Positions 24,651 to 36,791 of a stretch of 64,000 bases of DNA are shown here, piece after piece. Source of the DNA: Apostichopus japonicus (lineage: Eukaryota > Echinodermata > Holothuroidea > Aspidochirotida > Stichopodidae); contig NC_092576.1 in the NCBI RefSeq assembly GCF_037975245.1, positions 42,131,111 through 42,195,110 of the forward strand. Reading direction: 5' to 3'. A program made the position numbers and the translations under genes. The stretch's first letter is position 1, and every line of letters begins with the position of its first letter. The notes beneath the pieces were generated by a model. That model had not been told where the DNA came from, searched no databases, and saw only the letters and a list, made by a program, of their open reading frames with translations.

Positions 24651-27600
24651 TACATATGCCTCAAAAGGTCGTAGCTATGGCAGGGGTGCAGGTTTGTCAG
24701 AGGGTAGTGACTCTAAGGCAGAGGTAAAAGAAAGGGCGGCCGCTTGTCAAACCGACTCCGAATTACTGGTAGGGGAGGACAATGTTAAACACGGTCTGCC
24801 TAAAGTAAGTGCTGTAGAAACCCATTATGGATGTATGCCTGTGAGGGATGGTTACATTGGGTCGTCAAAGGTGTCGGTATTAAGGGATACAGGTTGCACT
24901 ACGGTTGTAGCTCGAAGGAAATTCGTTGACCCTTCAAAGTTCACAGGTGCAAACAAACGTTGTGTTCTTCTTGATGGTACAGTACGTGACGTATCAGTTG
25001 CTGTTATTGCTGTTGATACGCCATTTTATCAGGGAGAAGTGGAGGCTCTAGTAATGGAAAGTCCGTTATATGATTTAATTCTGGGAAATATCAATGGTGT
25101 CAGAGATCCACAGGACCCAGACCCGAATTGGAATCCCCCTCAATTTGAAAGTAGTGGTAAGGATTTAGGTTCTGTAAGTGGTGCTGTCGAGACCCGAGCT
25201 CAAAAGCAAAAAAGGGAGAAACCTCTCAAGCCTTTGAGAACCGCAAAGTCGGAGGAGTTAGATATTAGTAGAGAAGAATTGATACAGGCTCAGAAAGACG
25301 AGCCTAGTTTTGCCAAATTGTATGACATAGCAAAGACTGGTAATGTCAAAATGACGAGAGGTGGAAATGAGGTTAGGTTTACGATAGTAAATAATGTATT
25401 GTTTCGTAAATTCAAGTCGGCGAAGTCAAGAGGTGACAAAGAATTTCGTCAGGTAGTGATGCCTAAAAGGTTTCGAAACAAAGTGTTAAGTGTGGGCCAC
25501 GAAGCGCCATTGTCTGGTCACCTAGGTGTCAAAAAAACATACGATAGGATCACGAGCAATTTCTATTGGCCTGGTATCCAAAACGATGTGAAAATATTTT
25601 GTGTGTCTTGTGATATATGCCAGAGAACGGTTTCGAAGGGTAGAATCTCCAAAGTACCGTTAGGACGCATGCCACTTATAGACACTCCGTTTCATAGGGT
25701 AGCTATCGATTTAGTGGGTCCGTTAGCTCCAGTGTCAGATCGAGGGAATAGATATGTATTGACTTTAGTAGATTATGCTACGAGGTTCCCAGAGGCAGTT
25801 GCTCTGCCTAGTATTGAAACAGAGCGTGTAGCCGAAGCTCTACTCGAGATATTTACTAGGGTGGGGTTTCCCAAAGAAATTCTGACCGACATGGGAAGTC
25901 AGTTTACTTCCGATCTCATGAGGGAGATTAGTCGGGTATTGCAGATCAAACAACTAACCACTACACCTTACCATCCAATTTGCAACGGCTTGGTTGAGAA
26001 ATTTAACGGTACGTTAAAAAAAAATGTTAAGGCGTATGTCTGCTGAAAGACCACGTGATTGGGATCGATTTTTACCCGCCCTGCTGTTTGCTTATCGTGA
26101 GGTCGCCCAAGAATCACTAGGATTCTCTCCATTCGAATTGTTGTATGGGAGGACGGTCCGAGGGCCAATGGGTATCTTGAAAGATTTGTGGACGGGTGAA
26201 ATAGAGGAGGAAGAAGTTAAAACTACCTATCAGTATGTGATCGATTTGAAAGAAAGACTTGAGGAAACATGTTATTTGGCTCAAAACGAGCTGGCCAAAT
26301 CGTCTAGTAGATACAGGAAATATTATGACGCAAGGGCACGTGATCGAAAATTCAATGTCGATGACCAAGTTCTAATTTTGTTACCTACAGACAGTAACAA
26401 GCTAACTATGCAGTGGAAAGGGCCTTATCATATTGTAGGAAAGGTAGGCAAGTACGACTATAGAGTCAACAAAGAGGGAAAACTCAAAACATTTCACGCA
26501 AACTTACTAAAGAAATATTTTGTTCGAACATCCGATCGAAATGTTGATATTGCGTCAGCTGGGAGTGTGTTAGAGGAGCAGAGTGGATCTTGCGCAATCA
26601 TTGAGGAAAATAATTCTGAAACAGATAAGTTTATCATAGTACTACCTCCTTCTAAATCAAAAGAATGTTTTAGAGATGTCAATGTGAATTCAGAGCTATG
26701 CGAAAACAAAGCAAAAGAGGTTTCGCTTGTATTGTCTGAATTCAGAGATGTGTTAACCGATACGCCTGGTCGTACGAATTTACTTGAGTATACGTTGCCA
26801 TTGGTAACGGATGAAGTTGTAAGAAGTAGACCGTATCCAATTCCATTGAGTACGCAAAAGGTTATAGAGGAAGAAATAGAGTACATGTTAGAAACTGATG
26901 TTATTGAAAGGTCTTATTCGCCGTACGCATCGCCAATAGTGTTGGTTCGCAAAAAAGACGGGTCAAACAGGTTTTGTGTTGACTTTAGAAAGCTTAACAA
27001 GGTTGCTTTATTTGACCCCGAACCTATTCCCAGTGTTGAGGACTTGATGGCAAAGGTATCTAAGGGGAAGTATTTTACAAAAATAGATCTATCAAAGGGT
27101 TATTGGCAGATACCGGTTGCCGTAGAAGAGAGAAAGAAACTAGCTTTTGTAACGCATCAAGGAATGTATCAATTCAAAGTCATGCCTTTTGGTGTTGTCA
27201 ACGCTTCTGCCGTATTTACGCGTATGATGCGCAGGCTGCTAGATGGGTTGCAAAACACTGTTAACTACATCGACGATATATTAATGTTCTCCACAGATTG
27301 GGATAGTCATGTAGAACTGATGGCAACAGTGCTTAAGCGTCTTAGGAGCGCCGGACTTACAGCGCGACCAACAAAGTGTTTTGTTGGTTATTCATCGTTA
27401 GAATTTTTAGGTTACGTGGTTGGGGAAGGGATCTTGAGCCCTCAGCCCGACAAGGTGCAGAAGGTTTTAAATGCGTCGATACCTACTACAAAAAAGGAAG
27501 TGAGATCATTTATGGGACTTGTTGGCTATTATAGTCGGTTTATACCAAACTTCGCGGCTATTTCAGCTCCCTTAACTGATCTCACGCGAGGTTCTAATCC

Positions 27601-28072
27601 AAACAGGGTTAAATGGGGTTCTTCTCAGGGTGCTGCATTTGACACGTTAAAATCGAGGCTAGCTTCCGCACCAATCTTGCACCTACCCGATATGTCGAAA
27701 CCATTCATTCTTAGATGTGACGCTTCGGATGTAGGGGTTGGGTCAGTACTCATGCAGGAAGAGGATGGTGTAAAGTACCCAATATGTTTCGCCAGTAGAA
27801 AGTTGCAGCCTCGAGAAGTTAAATATGCTACCATCGAGAAAGAATGTCTAGCTGTTGTTTGGGCCATGGAAAAGTTTCAGATTTACTTGTACGGGGTTGA
27901 ATTTTTGTTGGAAACGGACCACCATCCGTTGGTGTACATAAATAAGGCCAAGATAAAGAACAGCAGAGTGCTTAGATGGGCCTTATGTATTCAGCCATTC
28001 AGATTTGTAATTAAGGCAATCAAAGGTTCAGAGAACTATGGAGCGGACTTTTTAAGTCGTTGCCCAGCTTGA
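24651..28072 (+). pseudogene. Pol of the LTR retrotransposon: PR-INT-RT-RNase H, one frameshift
   Basis: Protease is shown by LRDTGCTTVV (DTG at 24886). Integrase comes next: zinc-binding H/C segment (GHLGVKKTY to CVSCDICQR, about 25500-25630), then the catalytic core with D in AIDLVGP, D in LTDMGSQFTS and E in NGLVEKFNG. At the A9 run 26016-26024 the frame shifts by one base; the second open stretch, 26024-28072, completes the integrase (DARARDRKFNVDDQV), then reverse transcriptase with the YIDD box at 27266-27277, then RNase H (RCDASDVGVGSVL, ATIEKECLAVVW, ETDHHPL). It ends with TGA at 28070-28072. The homopolymer shift could be a mutation or an assembly error; I give no joined product. Confidence 0.88.
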
Positions 28073-28201
28073 GAAGTATATGTTAAATGTTCTGTGTGTA
28101 ACTCGCTGGTTATAGAGTATTGAGCTCGTTTTGTATATAAGTTAATTCTGTGTAAAGAAAAGGAAGTTTTATACTCTGTATGTTCTCTCGTAAATTATCT
28201 T

Positions 28202-28212
28202 AAGAAGGGGGA
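28202..28212 (+). promoter_or_regulatory. Polypurine tract
   Basis: AAGAAGGGGGA, two bases before the 3' LTR; the expected plus-strand primer site. Confidence 0.75.
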
Positions 28213-28214
28213 TG

Positions 28215-29177
28215 TGTCACGAGTATGCTTGACGCAAGTCTAACGACTATCGTGCAGCTGTATAAATTTACTCATGAATATTCATTTGTTGTCTGTGTTG
28301 CTCACGAAGTTCAAATTAGTAACATACGACATTCTAGTATATGCTTTGTTTAATTCACCGATTGCTCGACGGGCATCAATGGAATTTGTGCAAGTCTTTG
28401 TTTAGATTAATTTGCATAAAATGCAGGTAATGGGTCGGTATGAATAGGCCGGGTAAGCAGGTCAGGGCGTGGTATTCGTGTTTGGGATAGTATACTTGGT
28501 GCAAGGGTGCTGGGTGCACCAGAGCAGTTACTTGTTGCAGTTGGACACGATGTCCGTTGGGCGACGTTATAGCCCGCAGTACTTCACTATTCTAATATAG
28601 TATATGTAGGGGCAACTTCAGTTCCCCGCTGGTGAATTCGTAGCAATATATATATATATATCTTGTCATATATCGTAAAGGACGTACCGAAACGTGTAAA
28701 AGCCGGAAACTGACCGAATTCCGTAAGTGTCTCATTTTCTTATGTATACTAAGTCAAACCTTACTATGCAGTAGGGGGAACGCAACTAGTTAGTCGTATT
28801 CTTGTTTCTTATTTGAGTGTAGCGAGGCCGGAATATGTTAGAGATTGGAAAGCACATATAAAATATATTTATGTGAAGTTTGTTAGTATCGAATGTCTGT
28901 ATAGGGAGGGCATATTGTAAATAGGTGATAAGTGTTAATAAGGTGTAAAATCATGAGATCATACAGTAAGATCAATGCATGTTTGATATGTTTCATATTG
29001 CCGATGTAACGTCTTATTTGTGTGAAATATTTGTTTATACAATGCGTACATTTTGGGTTGTGTTTCAGGGTTTTTGCCCCTGGTTACGAGGACTAAATAA
29101 AACTCATAGAAAAGACACACGCCATCCGCCTCGAGTATTTACGTTGTCCAGCGAATAGTTTTACCTTACCCGTGACA
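28215..29177 (+). repeat. 3' LTR
   Basis: 963 bp, the same length as the 5' LTR and almost identical to it. Confidence 0.93.
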
Positions 29178-29182
29178 AATGG

Positions 29183-30512
29183 GTTAAAGAATATATTTTT
29201 TAAATATGTTAAACTTAATGAATGCATCTAGAAAGGTAAGATTATTTGACCTCATTATCTTAAATTATGTTGGAAAAAAAAAGTACAAACATTTCCCACT
29301 GATGAAAATTATAAATTTACTAATAAATGCATTGTGAAGAATCTCTTCAATTCAACAATTTAACAGTCTCGTGATTTTTCTAATTTAATCAGGTTAAAGA
29401 TAAAATACAGCAAAACAAGGATTTTAAAAAAACAGCCGGCATGATGACTTCACATGACTTCGATCGAAATGGAATAATGAAATTAATCAGATCCAAATAA
29501 ATGTATCTATAGGTAAGAGCAAGATATTAAGGACTAGGAATGTGGAATATTGTTTTCTTTTCCTGTAAGAATCATATCGTCTGTCACCGGAATATTCCAT
29601 ACCGGGAGACAATATTTGTTTAGAACTCTCAAGGATGCTGGCTTTTTATCATTATGTTTTGAACATTGATCGACCCCTCTACCCCTTCAATGTTATGCAT
29701 GCTACTAATAATAACAGTATCACAGGGAAATGTGAAAGCAAACAACATTATAAATGATTATAATGTACATAAAAATATAACATATTACAAACCTTCCTCC
29801 ATTGACCGGATTTTAAATCCAGATAACTGGATTCACTTGATGATATGACTGTAAATATAACATAATATAATCAATAAATTATCTTAGTAATAAATGACAT
29901 ATTTTATACAATACATAAGATTCAATATCAATTTGTTTGACATACTTATAATGTTTACAGTCAGATGAAATGTACATGCCCTAGAGGGGTCGAATATCAG
30001 TAAACTGAACCATTGGAATGATCTCTCTATTAATTAATTAGTAATAAAGTACTAGATATTAACAGTCACTAGTAATCCAACCAATAATTGTATTTTCTTT
30101 GTTATCTTATACTTCTGGCATACTTCCCGGTCATTATTTTATAGGGTAACAATAATATATTAAATAATTATAAACTCACTAAAATCTTTTAGATTTCAAT
30201 TTAATATATATGGGGACCTGATATAAAACTGGCTATAGTCAGCTCAAGGAACTACAAAGGAAAACACATGTTTAAGAAGTCCCCCCCCCTTAAATCCTAT
30301 CCCTATACAGCACTAGTCTGTTTGTTATATGCAAGCACTACCTCTAGATCACCGTTTTAGATTCAGTCTTGCTAACAAATATCTCATGATACAACCCCCC
30401 ACCCCCACAAACACACCCTCCTCATGAAGACTTCCCTCTCATGTCAGAAATATGTAAAACGTTGCAATAAAAGCAATCTACTTGATCAATGATTCTTATG
30501 TAAAAATAATAC
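29183..30512. other. Intronic DNA right of the LTR element
   Basis: AT-rich with C runs near 30282-30290 and 30396-30407. No exon was recognised. Confidence 0.45.
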
Positions 30513-30589
30513 CTTTAATATTCCTTGATTTTGATTCTTCTGGTATGATATCTGGCTTGATCGATGACGGCAGTTTACAGTTATGAAGC
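30513..30589 (-). pseudogene. LRR-like module exon, type C
   Basis: A 77-nt exon, phase 2 to phase 1, joining in phase to the type B exon at 31459-31251. It encodes LHNCKLPSSIKPDIIPEES and SRNIK. The exon at 36868-36792 has the same length and the same start pattern (FIDCLLPLS). Together with the end of exon B (SPRFKQLR) it forms an LRR-like L..L.L..C.LP pattern. Confidence 0.55.
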
Positions 30590-31250
30590 CTTCAAAGATT
30601 AAGAAAGCAGGGAAAGTACATATTTAATATTTATAAATTAAATGAATATGTGATGTCATATTTGTAATAAAAGAACATAGAGGTCAATGAATTTGTTTTT
30701 TCCTTTATTTTGGTAAAAGAGCTGTTGACAAGTTATAAGTATCAGCCATAGTTATGATGGCCAGACAACCATTCCACCACCCCTCCTTACGACCTCCCAT
30801 TAACATTTGGTTATTTGATATGTTTAACTATTTCTATTTCTTAATAAAATTTGCATAACTCTTGCAAATATTCTTCATTTTATAACAAATGAAAGTATCT
30901 GAAAATAAACAATAGAAGTTTTTGTTTCCATACACTTGAAATACTTCCCATCTTTCGTTTCAGTTTTAAAGAAATATTTTATCATTTTAAATGTTTCTTG
31001 TAGTTTCATTTCTTTTAGTTCTAAGGTTATTTGTTGTTCCTATTATACTGAAATAACACCCCCCCCCCCCCACCAACTCACCTAGTTACAATCTAACGTG
31101 TGGAAAAGCCTAAAGATGTGTTGTACACTACACAATACCATTACCTTCACCTCTCCTGTATACCCCATACGCACACCCTATGACTACCCCTCCCCCGTCG
31201 TCAAAACCATATATTATCAGCCAAAGCCTGTCATGATGTTGTTCCCTTAC

Positions 31251-31459
31251 CGTAGTTGCTTGAATCTTGGTGACTTTATTCCATAGTTTATTAATCCGAT
31301 CACTTCTTCTTCGCTAAGTGTGTTTCCCTTTCCTTTTTGATTAATGGATATCTTCTCTACTGATGATAGGCTTGATAAACTAAGACCGGACTCAAGTCTG
31401 ATATCTTCACCGTCAAATCCACTGAAGGACCAAACTAGTTTAAGATGAGATATTGGAAT
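31251..31459 (-). pseudogene. LRR-like module exon, type B (second copy)
   Basis: A 209-nt exon, phase 0 to phase 2, with good acceptor and donor. It encodes IPISHLKLVWSFSGFDGED, SGLSLSSLSSVEKISI and EEVIGLINYGIKSPRFKQLR. It is homologous to 14792-15000 and 37308-37504. Confidence 0.65.
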
Positions 31460-34234
31460 CTGAAGAACAAGAAAGAAATATCACAGTTAACTTATCTTAT
31501 AGTTCATCCATGATGGATTAATACACATGACGATTATCCAACGTATATGTAATAGAACACAACAATGCATAAAAAGCTATAAAATTAATCATTAATTTTA
31601 ACACAGAATTTTCTGTGGTTTCTTATTTTTCGTTTTTGATAATATTAGAAACTTTAATTCATTGAAATTATTTAAAAAAAGAAAAAAAACAAGAAGAGTG
31701 GTGACTTGTTCAAAGTTGCTTGCCAAACGTACCAATAAACAAAAACCTGATAATAATGATGATGTTATTAAAAGTCAAATTCGTTAAGCTGACGAAATTC
31801 AGATCAAAGTAAAAAGCAATATCATAAATATTTATATTTGGTCTCTGATATTATATTTAGCACATACATTAACTAGTTATGTAGTTTTCATAATCTATGC
31901 TATTGTTTTATTCATATCATTCAGTGCGTTAATTAAATTCTACAGCCACACTATCGGAGATTAGACAACGTTCCTGCCGTGAGTGGCCCACTACAAAGGA
32001 GTTTCCTTCCCGGGAGATACAGCACATCTCGTGTTGATCGTATAGGCCTATATCCTACTTCCAATCAATTTCATAATAATAAAGATGAAACCATAAGGCC
32101 GATTGCCGGCCCGGTTAAAAATAACGAAACCAGTTGGCCTACAAACGAAGCCGCCGTTATATAATATTATAAATTTATTTCATAGACTTCATTTTGAGTT
32201 AAACTTTCCCATTCAATTTTTTTTTCCAATTTTGATACCGTTTTCCTGTAATCTTGTTATCTCTCACATTTGACCCACTGTAACTGTAAGCCAAGATCGG
32301 TTAGAAACATCCAGTCTTACTGCTACCAACATTACCCTTTTTGTTTTTTTGATAAGATTTTAGCCCCAACCCTATATAATTTATTTAGAATAAAGTTGGA
32401 AACAATAACTGAATCCCCAACCCCCCCCCCAAAAAAAAACCCTGCCTAGCCTAGACCTATCATTTCTAAGCTACTACTTTTCCCGGGGAACAAGAATCTT
32501 ATATTACCGGTAGCTAACGGTTAAATTCTAACGTTATATTTCCAACGACCAGCAAGTTGATAGCGAAACAATTGTCATCAAAACTGTAACCCGGACTATT
32601 GACACTGTCCGGTATATTATAACTAGTATCATGTAACGTGATTAGGACGTTCGCGTGTGAAATGTATTAGCCTAGGCCCTAGATCACAAACTTGTTGCAT
32701 TTTCTTATTTTCCTTGGAAAGCTAAAGTTATTTGTTGTAACTATATTTTTGTTAACATATTTAAATAGCGATGACTGGCCTGCTACTACATATGTAACGG
32801 TCTAAAATCAAACAGAAATAAAAAAGATTAATTACTTTGATGAGCTCGACAATAGCTAGTATTTTGTTCGGCTATGTAGGCCAGACGTTGTCTAACTTGA
32901 ACACATTGAAATAAGTTTACCAACCGATGACTGAATGTATGTTTTAAGTACAGCGTTTATAAATACTTCTTGTGCGATCAAACAAGCTCATCTTGTAGAT
33001 CTATCTTCTGGTTTATCCTCTAACTGTTTCATGTAAATTCTACTCTGCTATGACGTTTCCAAAATCTGTTTAACTTCTTTGGCTCCTAATTTCCAAAAGA
33101 ACAAACGAAGCCTTAGTATTAGGACTAGCCTAGTACTATGGTCGGCTAAAACAGAGTCATTTCAAACAGACAAGGTTACAAAAAGAAGTAATAGGCCTAC
33201 CCTTCAAATTTATCCAACGACCCTTTCTACATAAAGAAGTCAAAATATATCAAACATGCCTAGGCCTATAATTGTTGACTTTAAATAGGCCTATAATTAC
33301 CGTAAGTCAATATAATAACAGCAGCAAACCATACGCGATGTAAGTCCATAAGCTGTCATGCAGTATAACGATAAATATTCTTTTACGTGACCCGTCCTGC
33401 GGGAATCTATACGAACGTCTACGTGCGCATATGATCAACGTTCACTGTGCGGCGTCGTTTGCATTTTGAAAACAGGTGTTTTGTTGTTTGAGTGTACTCG
33501 TGAAAGGACCCTTCAAAATGTTTTAAATTGATTAGGCTTTTGATATTCTTCTTCAAACGTTCCTTCAACGTACCAAATTACATGGAACTTCCTCAAAATC
33601 ATTGAATTATCCAATAATAGTTAGACAAACTAATTAAATTTCCTTTTTAATCTAGAAATAAAGAAGGAATATGGCACTTTCGTAAACAGGCATATTCAAA
33701 TATTGGAATATATCGACTGGTCGTGCAGAATAGAGGGCGCACTTCCTAAACAAATGTTACAGGGGACGAGGGTGTTGAGTCAAGACTTGAGATATAGGAA
33801 CGATTACCTTGATGATATATTTATATTGCCTTTCAGTCTGCAGGGTTCCAACTCTTTTTCTAATTAATGATACTTTGGAAACGTTGGAGATAAATGATCG
33901 GTCCTATCGTGTTTGTTTCATTGTCTAACATACATTAAGGAAATTGTCATCCCTTAGTTTAATGCTAATATTTCTTAGGCAAATGATGACGTCACTTTGT
34001 CATATTAGTGTGTATGTTTAATTATCTCGGTCAGATTTGTAGCCTTAGATAAAGTTTAATATTCGTTGCTTATAATGGACACGTGGTACTGCAAAGTATC
34101 GTTATAAGAATGGTTAGTGTTTTATGTTTTCATTTAAAGTGACAAAAAGTTTAATTGATAAATCATCTAAATAATTGCAATGATCTAATAAACTTGAATA
34201 TTGGTATGGCTGTGTTAAATTATAAGTGACTTAC
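31460..34234. other. Intronic DNA
   Basis: No recognisable exon on either strand. AT-rich, with an AGGCCTA-rich stretch around 33110-33300 and a C/A run at 32416-32440. Confidence 0.4.
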
Positions 34235-34356
34235 GTTGTGACTTGATGCAATTTGAAGGAGCAATATCGTAGACATCTGGAGTTGTTTACTTCCAGTTTC
34301 CCTTAGATCAACACTACTCGAACACAGACATCGTAAACTGTTTTGACCCTTAGTCT
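34235..34356 (-). pseudogene. Probable type A module exon, frame unresolved
   Basis: The segment reads SLRCLCSSSVDLRETGSKQ and LLLQIASSHN before a GTAAGT donor. It parallels the type A exon at 22240-22146 and joins in phase to exon B at 31459. With the upstream acceptor at 34357 the incoming phase 1 gives an immediate stop, so either the true acceptor was missed or the exon is broken. Confidence 0.4.
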
Positions 34357-35277
34357 GAAAATGAAATAGAAGTGTCTTGAAATGAATAATATAGAACGAT
34401 CTTCAAATTATAATATTTCAAAATTACTTCATTGAGTATCACAATTTCACATTATATGAACGGTAGATGAACGCTGTGTGGAGGAACTGATAATCCCGCA
34501 AATATTGTATGATCGAGTGAAACTTAAATTAAATAAGCACTTTGACTTTTGTCTTGTAGACTCTGCTCTATGATACCGAATTGATTTTAAGCAAGGGTCG
34601 GGGGGGGGGTGCGATGTCCTTTCTAGTTAGGAGTCCAAGGGGAGGAAGATAACCTTTCCTTGAGAAAACTTTTGTTTAGGGGGATGATATTCACACTGGT
34701 GCTACCACTAGTCACGGAACTTATTTTAAATTTAAGATTGTGTTTATATGACTGTTATTTGCACCACATATGCTCTATACCCTCTGTAACTTATTGAAGT
34801 TTCAGAGCTGTAGGGGAGACATGGGCAGGAGGAGGGACAATTAATTATGGTAATAATTGTTTTACGGTAAAGTCTGACGGGAGAGGTGTCGCCTCTTCCT
34901 TTCAAAAATGATGTTTTGTATACATTGCTTAGATTTGCTGTTATTTTTATCATTTTACAAGTTTGAATACGACTTCGTGTGCGTGTGGCATAACATACAC
35001 TTGAAGAAGGTCGAGATACTTGTACCGATTCTCCTAGTGGCTACAGACGTATGTATGTCAAACATAAAAGAAACAAAAAATCATAATAGTACATGTTGGT
35101 AGATGTACACAGGTGCATATTATATCTTTTATGATGCAGGTGGAGATGTTATGTTTTAAAAAAAAAATGATAATTTTCAATCATTCAATCATACTTAATG
35201 AAGGTAACATGTTCAGCAAATATCGTTACATATTTGGAAGGGCTAACGGGAAGCAGATCAAACAGTGCTAATGTTGG

Positions 35278-35465
35278 GGATTGGAAGGGATTAGTGGGCT
35301 TAGCTGCCCAACGCCTTTGCTGCCCTGCGCCTGCGAATTAGCCATCCGCAGCCCGGCACCTGCGGATTGCCCGACGCCTGCGCATTGCCCAACACCTGCG
35401 CTGCCCGAGACCTGTGCACTACCCGAAACCTATGCAGTGCCCGACCCCTGCGCTGCGCGATGATT
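35278..35465. repeat. GC-rich minisatellite, about 18-bp unit
   Basis: Degenerate repeats of the type GCCCGACGCCTGCGCATT, about eight units. It is strikingly GC-rich against its AT-rich surroundings. Downstream (35466-35700) an ATTAAA and a U5-like stretch could mark an old LTR, but no second copy or target duplication was found. Confidence 0.6.
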
Positions 35466-36791
35466 GGGCTGCTACAGTCGTGGATGGTAACCGCCTATGG
35501 GCGGCGGTGTGTTTTATATGTACAGTTTGTTATATAGTGTAAAAAACGAGTTGAGACTTACATGTCTATTAAACCTTGCGCTTTCAATGTCTGCTGTCCG
35601 GTTTTGAGTCTTGTTCGTACCACCCCCTCTCATTACCTTCCCCGGCACTTCGGTTGGTTCCGGGACAGGGAGTTCCACACAAGAACGTTGGCGGCGTTAC
35701 CCTATCTTAACCTACCACAGATATGCATTCGTTAGATTCCAATTTCTAGTGATTCTCTCCTTACCCCGGTTCAGTAGTTTGTTCACCTAATGTTACCAAC
35801 AGAAGGAGAAAGGGGGACGTAACGGAGAACGCCTCAGTCTTGCTTTACCGCAGCGGACTGTGGGAGGGGAGGACTTGGTTTGAGAAAACGGCCTATGACC
35901 CCTCTCTGTCGCCGGGACTGGTATCCAGCATCACATGTGAAAAAACGATGTGATTTTTTAACGTGCCAATAATTTTCCCGTCCCCGTTTTATGTACAAAA
36001 AATATCCAAAGTGGGAGGGAGCTTTTCAAATTATCATAATTCATAGAAAATGTTGGTAATCATCCATATTTTTTTTAAATTATGCAGGTAGCATTGTTTA
36101 AATGTTCTAGTGGGTAGGAAAGCTTCCGATTTTGACAAGCGTGCGATTGCTGAAACCGTACGCACGTGTACACGTCTTCAGTGTGGTTACTTTATATGTC
36201 AGTTACGGCATTTTATGTTTCTGTGTCTTTCCAACAAACATGCTTTTTGTAATCGAAATCAAATTCATTTAGTATATTATTTTGTATGTTTTATTTTGGC
36301 TATTTTCATGACAATCATATACTTCACTGATGAATTCCGCACAACTTCCGATGTGCTATTGTACCGTCTGACAAGGTGGATATTAATTGGATGATCTGTC
36401 ATGGATTTATCAGGGTTTAAATATTTCTCGCTTAACTAATGAAAAACGTACTTTACGGACAGTTGCACTCAAGAGAGTGGTAAACGACTTACTTCAAGTG
36501 TTGTGGCTTCCTTGGAGTTCGACACCCATTTACCTCTGGAAGAATCTAACTGGAAACCATGTTCAGTCGGTGTCCATGAAACTGGAAAGAAAAATTATGT
36601 AACGTTTTTGTTTATATATCAAGTACGTTAACAAACAAAATGGTATACATAATTACAAAGTAAATGTATCATCAAATGTTGATATTCTTCGTTGACTTTA
36701 ATAGTATATTGATATAACCCGTTTGAGTATTCCACAAAGGATCACAAATTGCTTTGACGAGTAACTCATTGAGTTGTTTCTATTTTCTCAC
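35466..36791. other. Intronic DNA with unassigned open frames
   Basis: Two consecutive + strand open frames, 36110-36394 (starts MGRKASDFDKRAIAETVRT) and 36387-36602, overlap by eight bases. I do not recognise either. The first has a hydrophobic middle (YYFVCFILAIFMTIIYF). Without splice or homology support they are not called genes. Confidence 0.3.

Larger units (their letters stand above)
22478..29182 (+). mobile_element. LTR retrotransposon, Gypsy group with Gmr1-type domain order
   Basis: The element spans 22483-29177 and is flanked by the 5-bp duplication AATGG (22478-22482, 29178-29182). Both LTRs are 963 bp, start TGTCAC and end GTGACA, and differ at about four positions in the parts compared, so insertion is recent. 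A primer-binding site of the tRNA-Pro class follows the 5' LTR; a polypurine tract precedes the 3' LTR. Domain order is Gag with zinc knuckle, protease, integrase, reverse transcriptase, RNase H. Integrase before reverse transcriptase is unusual for Gypsy and marks the Gmr1-like group described from deuterostomes. No envelope gene is present. The element lies antisense in an intron of the receptor module series. Confidence 0.92.

Noticed and set aside
26016-26024. Programmed ribosomal frameshift at the A9 run
   Set aside because: The shift lies inside the integrase domain, not at a Gag-Pol border, so a mutation or assembly error is more likely.
22483-29177. Endogenous retrovirus
   Set aside because: No envelope gene lies between RNase H and the 3' LTR; the structure is that of a retrotransposon.
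35281-35463. Proline/alanine-rich small protein
   Set aside because: It is a reading of the 18-bp minisatellite with no start context or conservation evidence.
35273-35690. Solo LTR starting TGTTGGGG
   Set aside because: A U5-like end and ATTAAA are present, but no target duplication or clear CA end was found.
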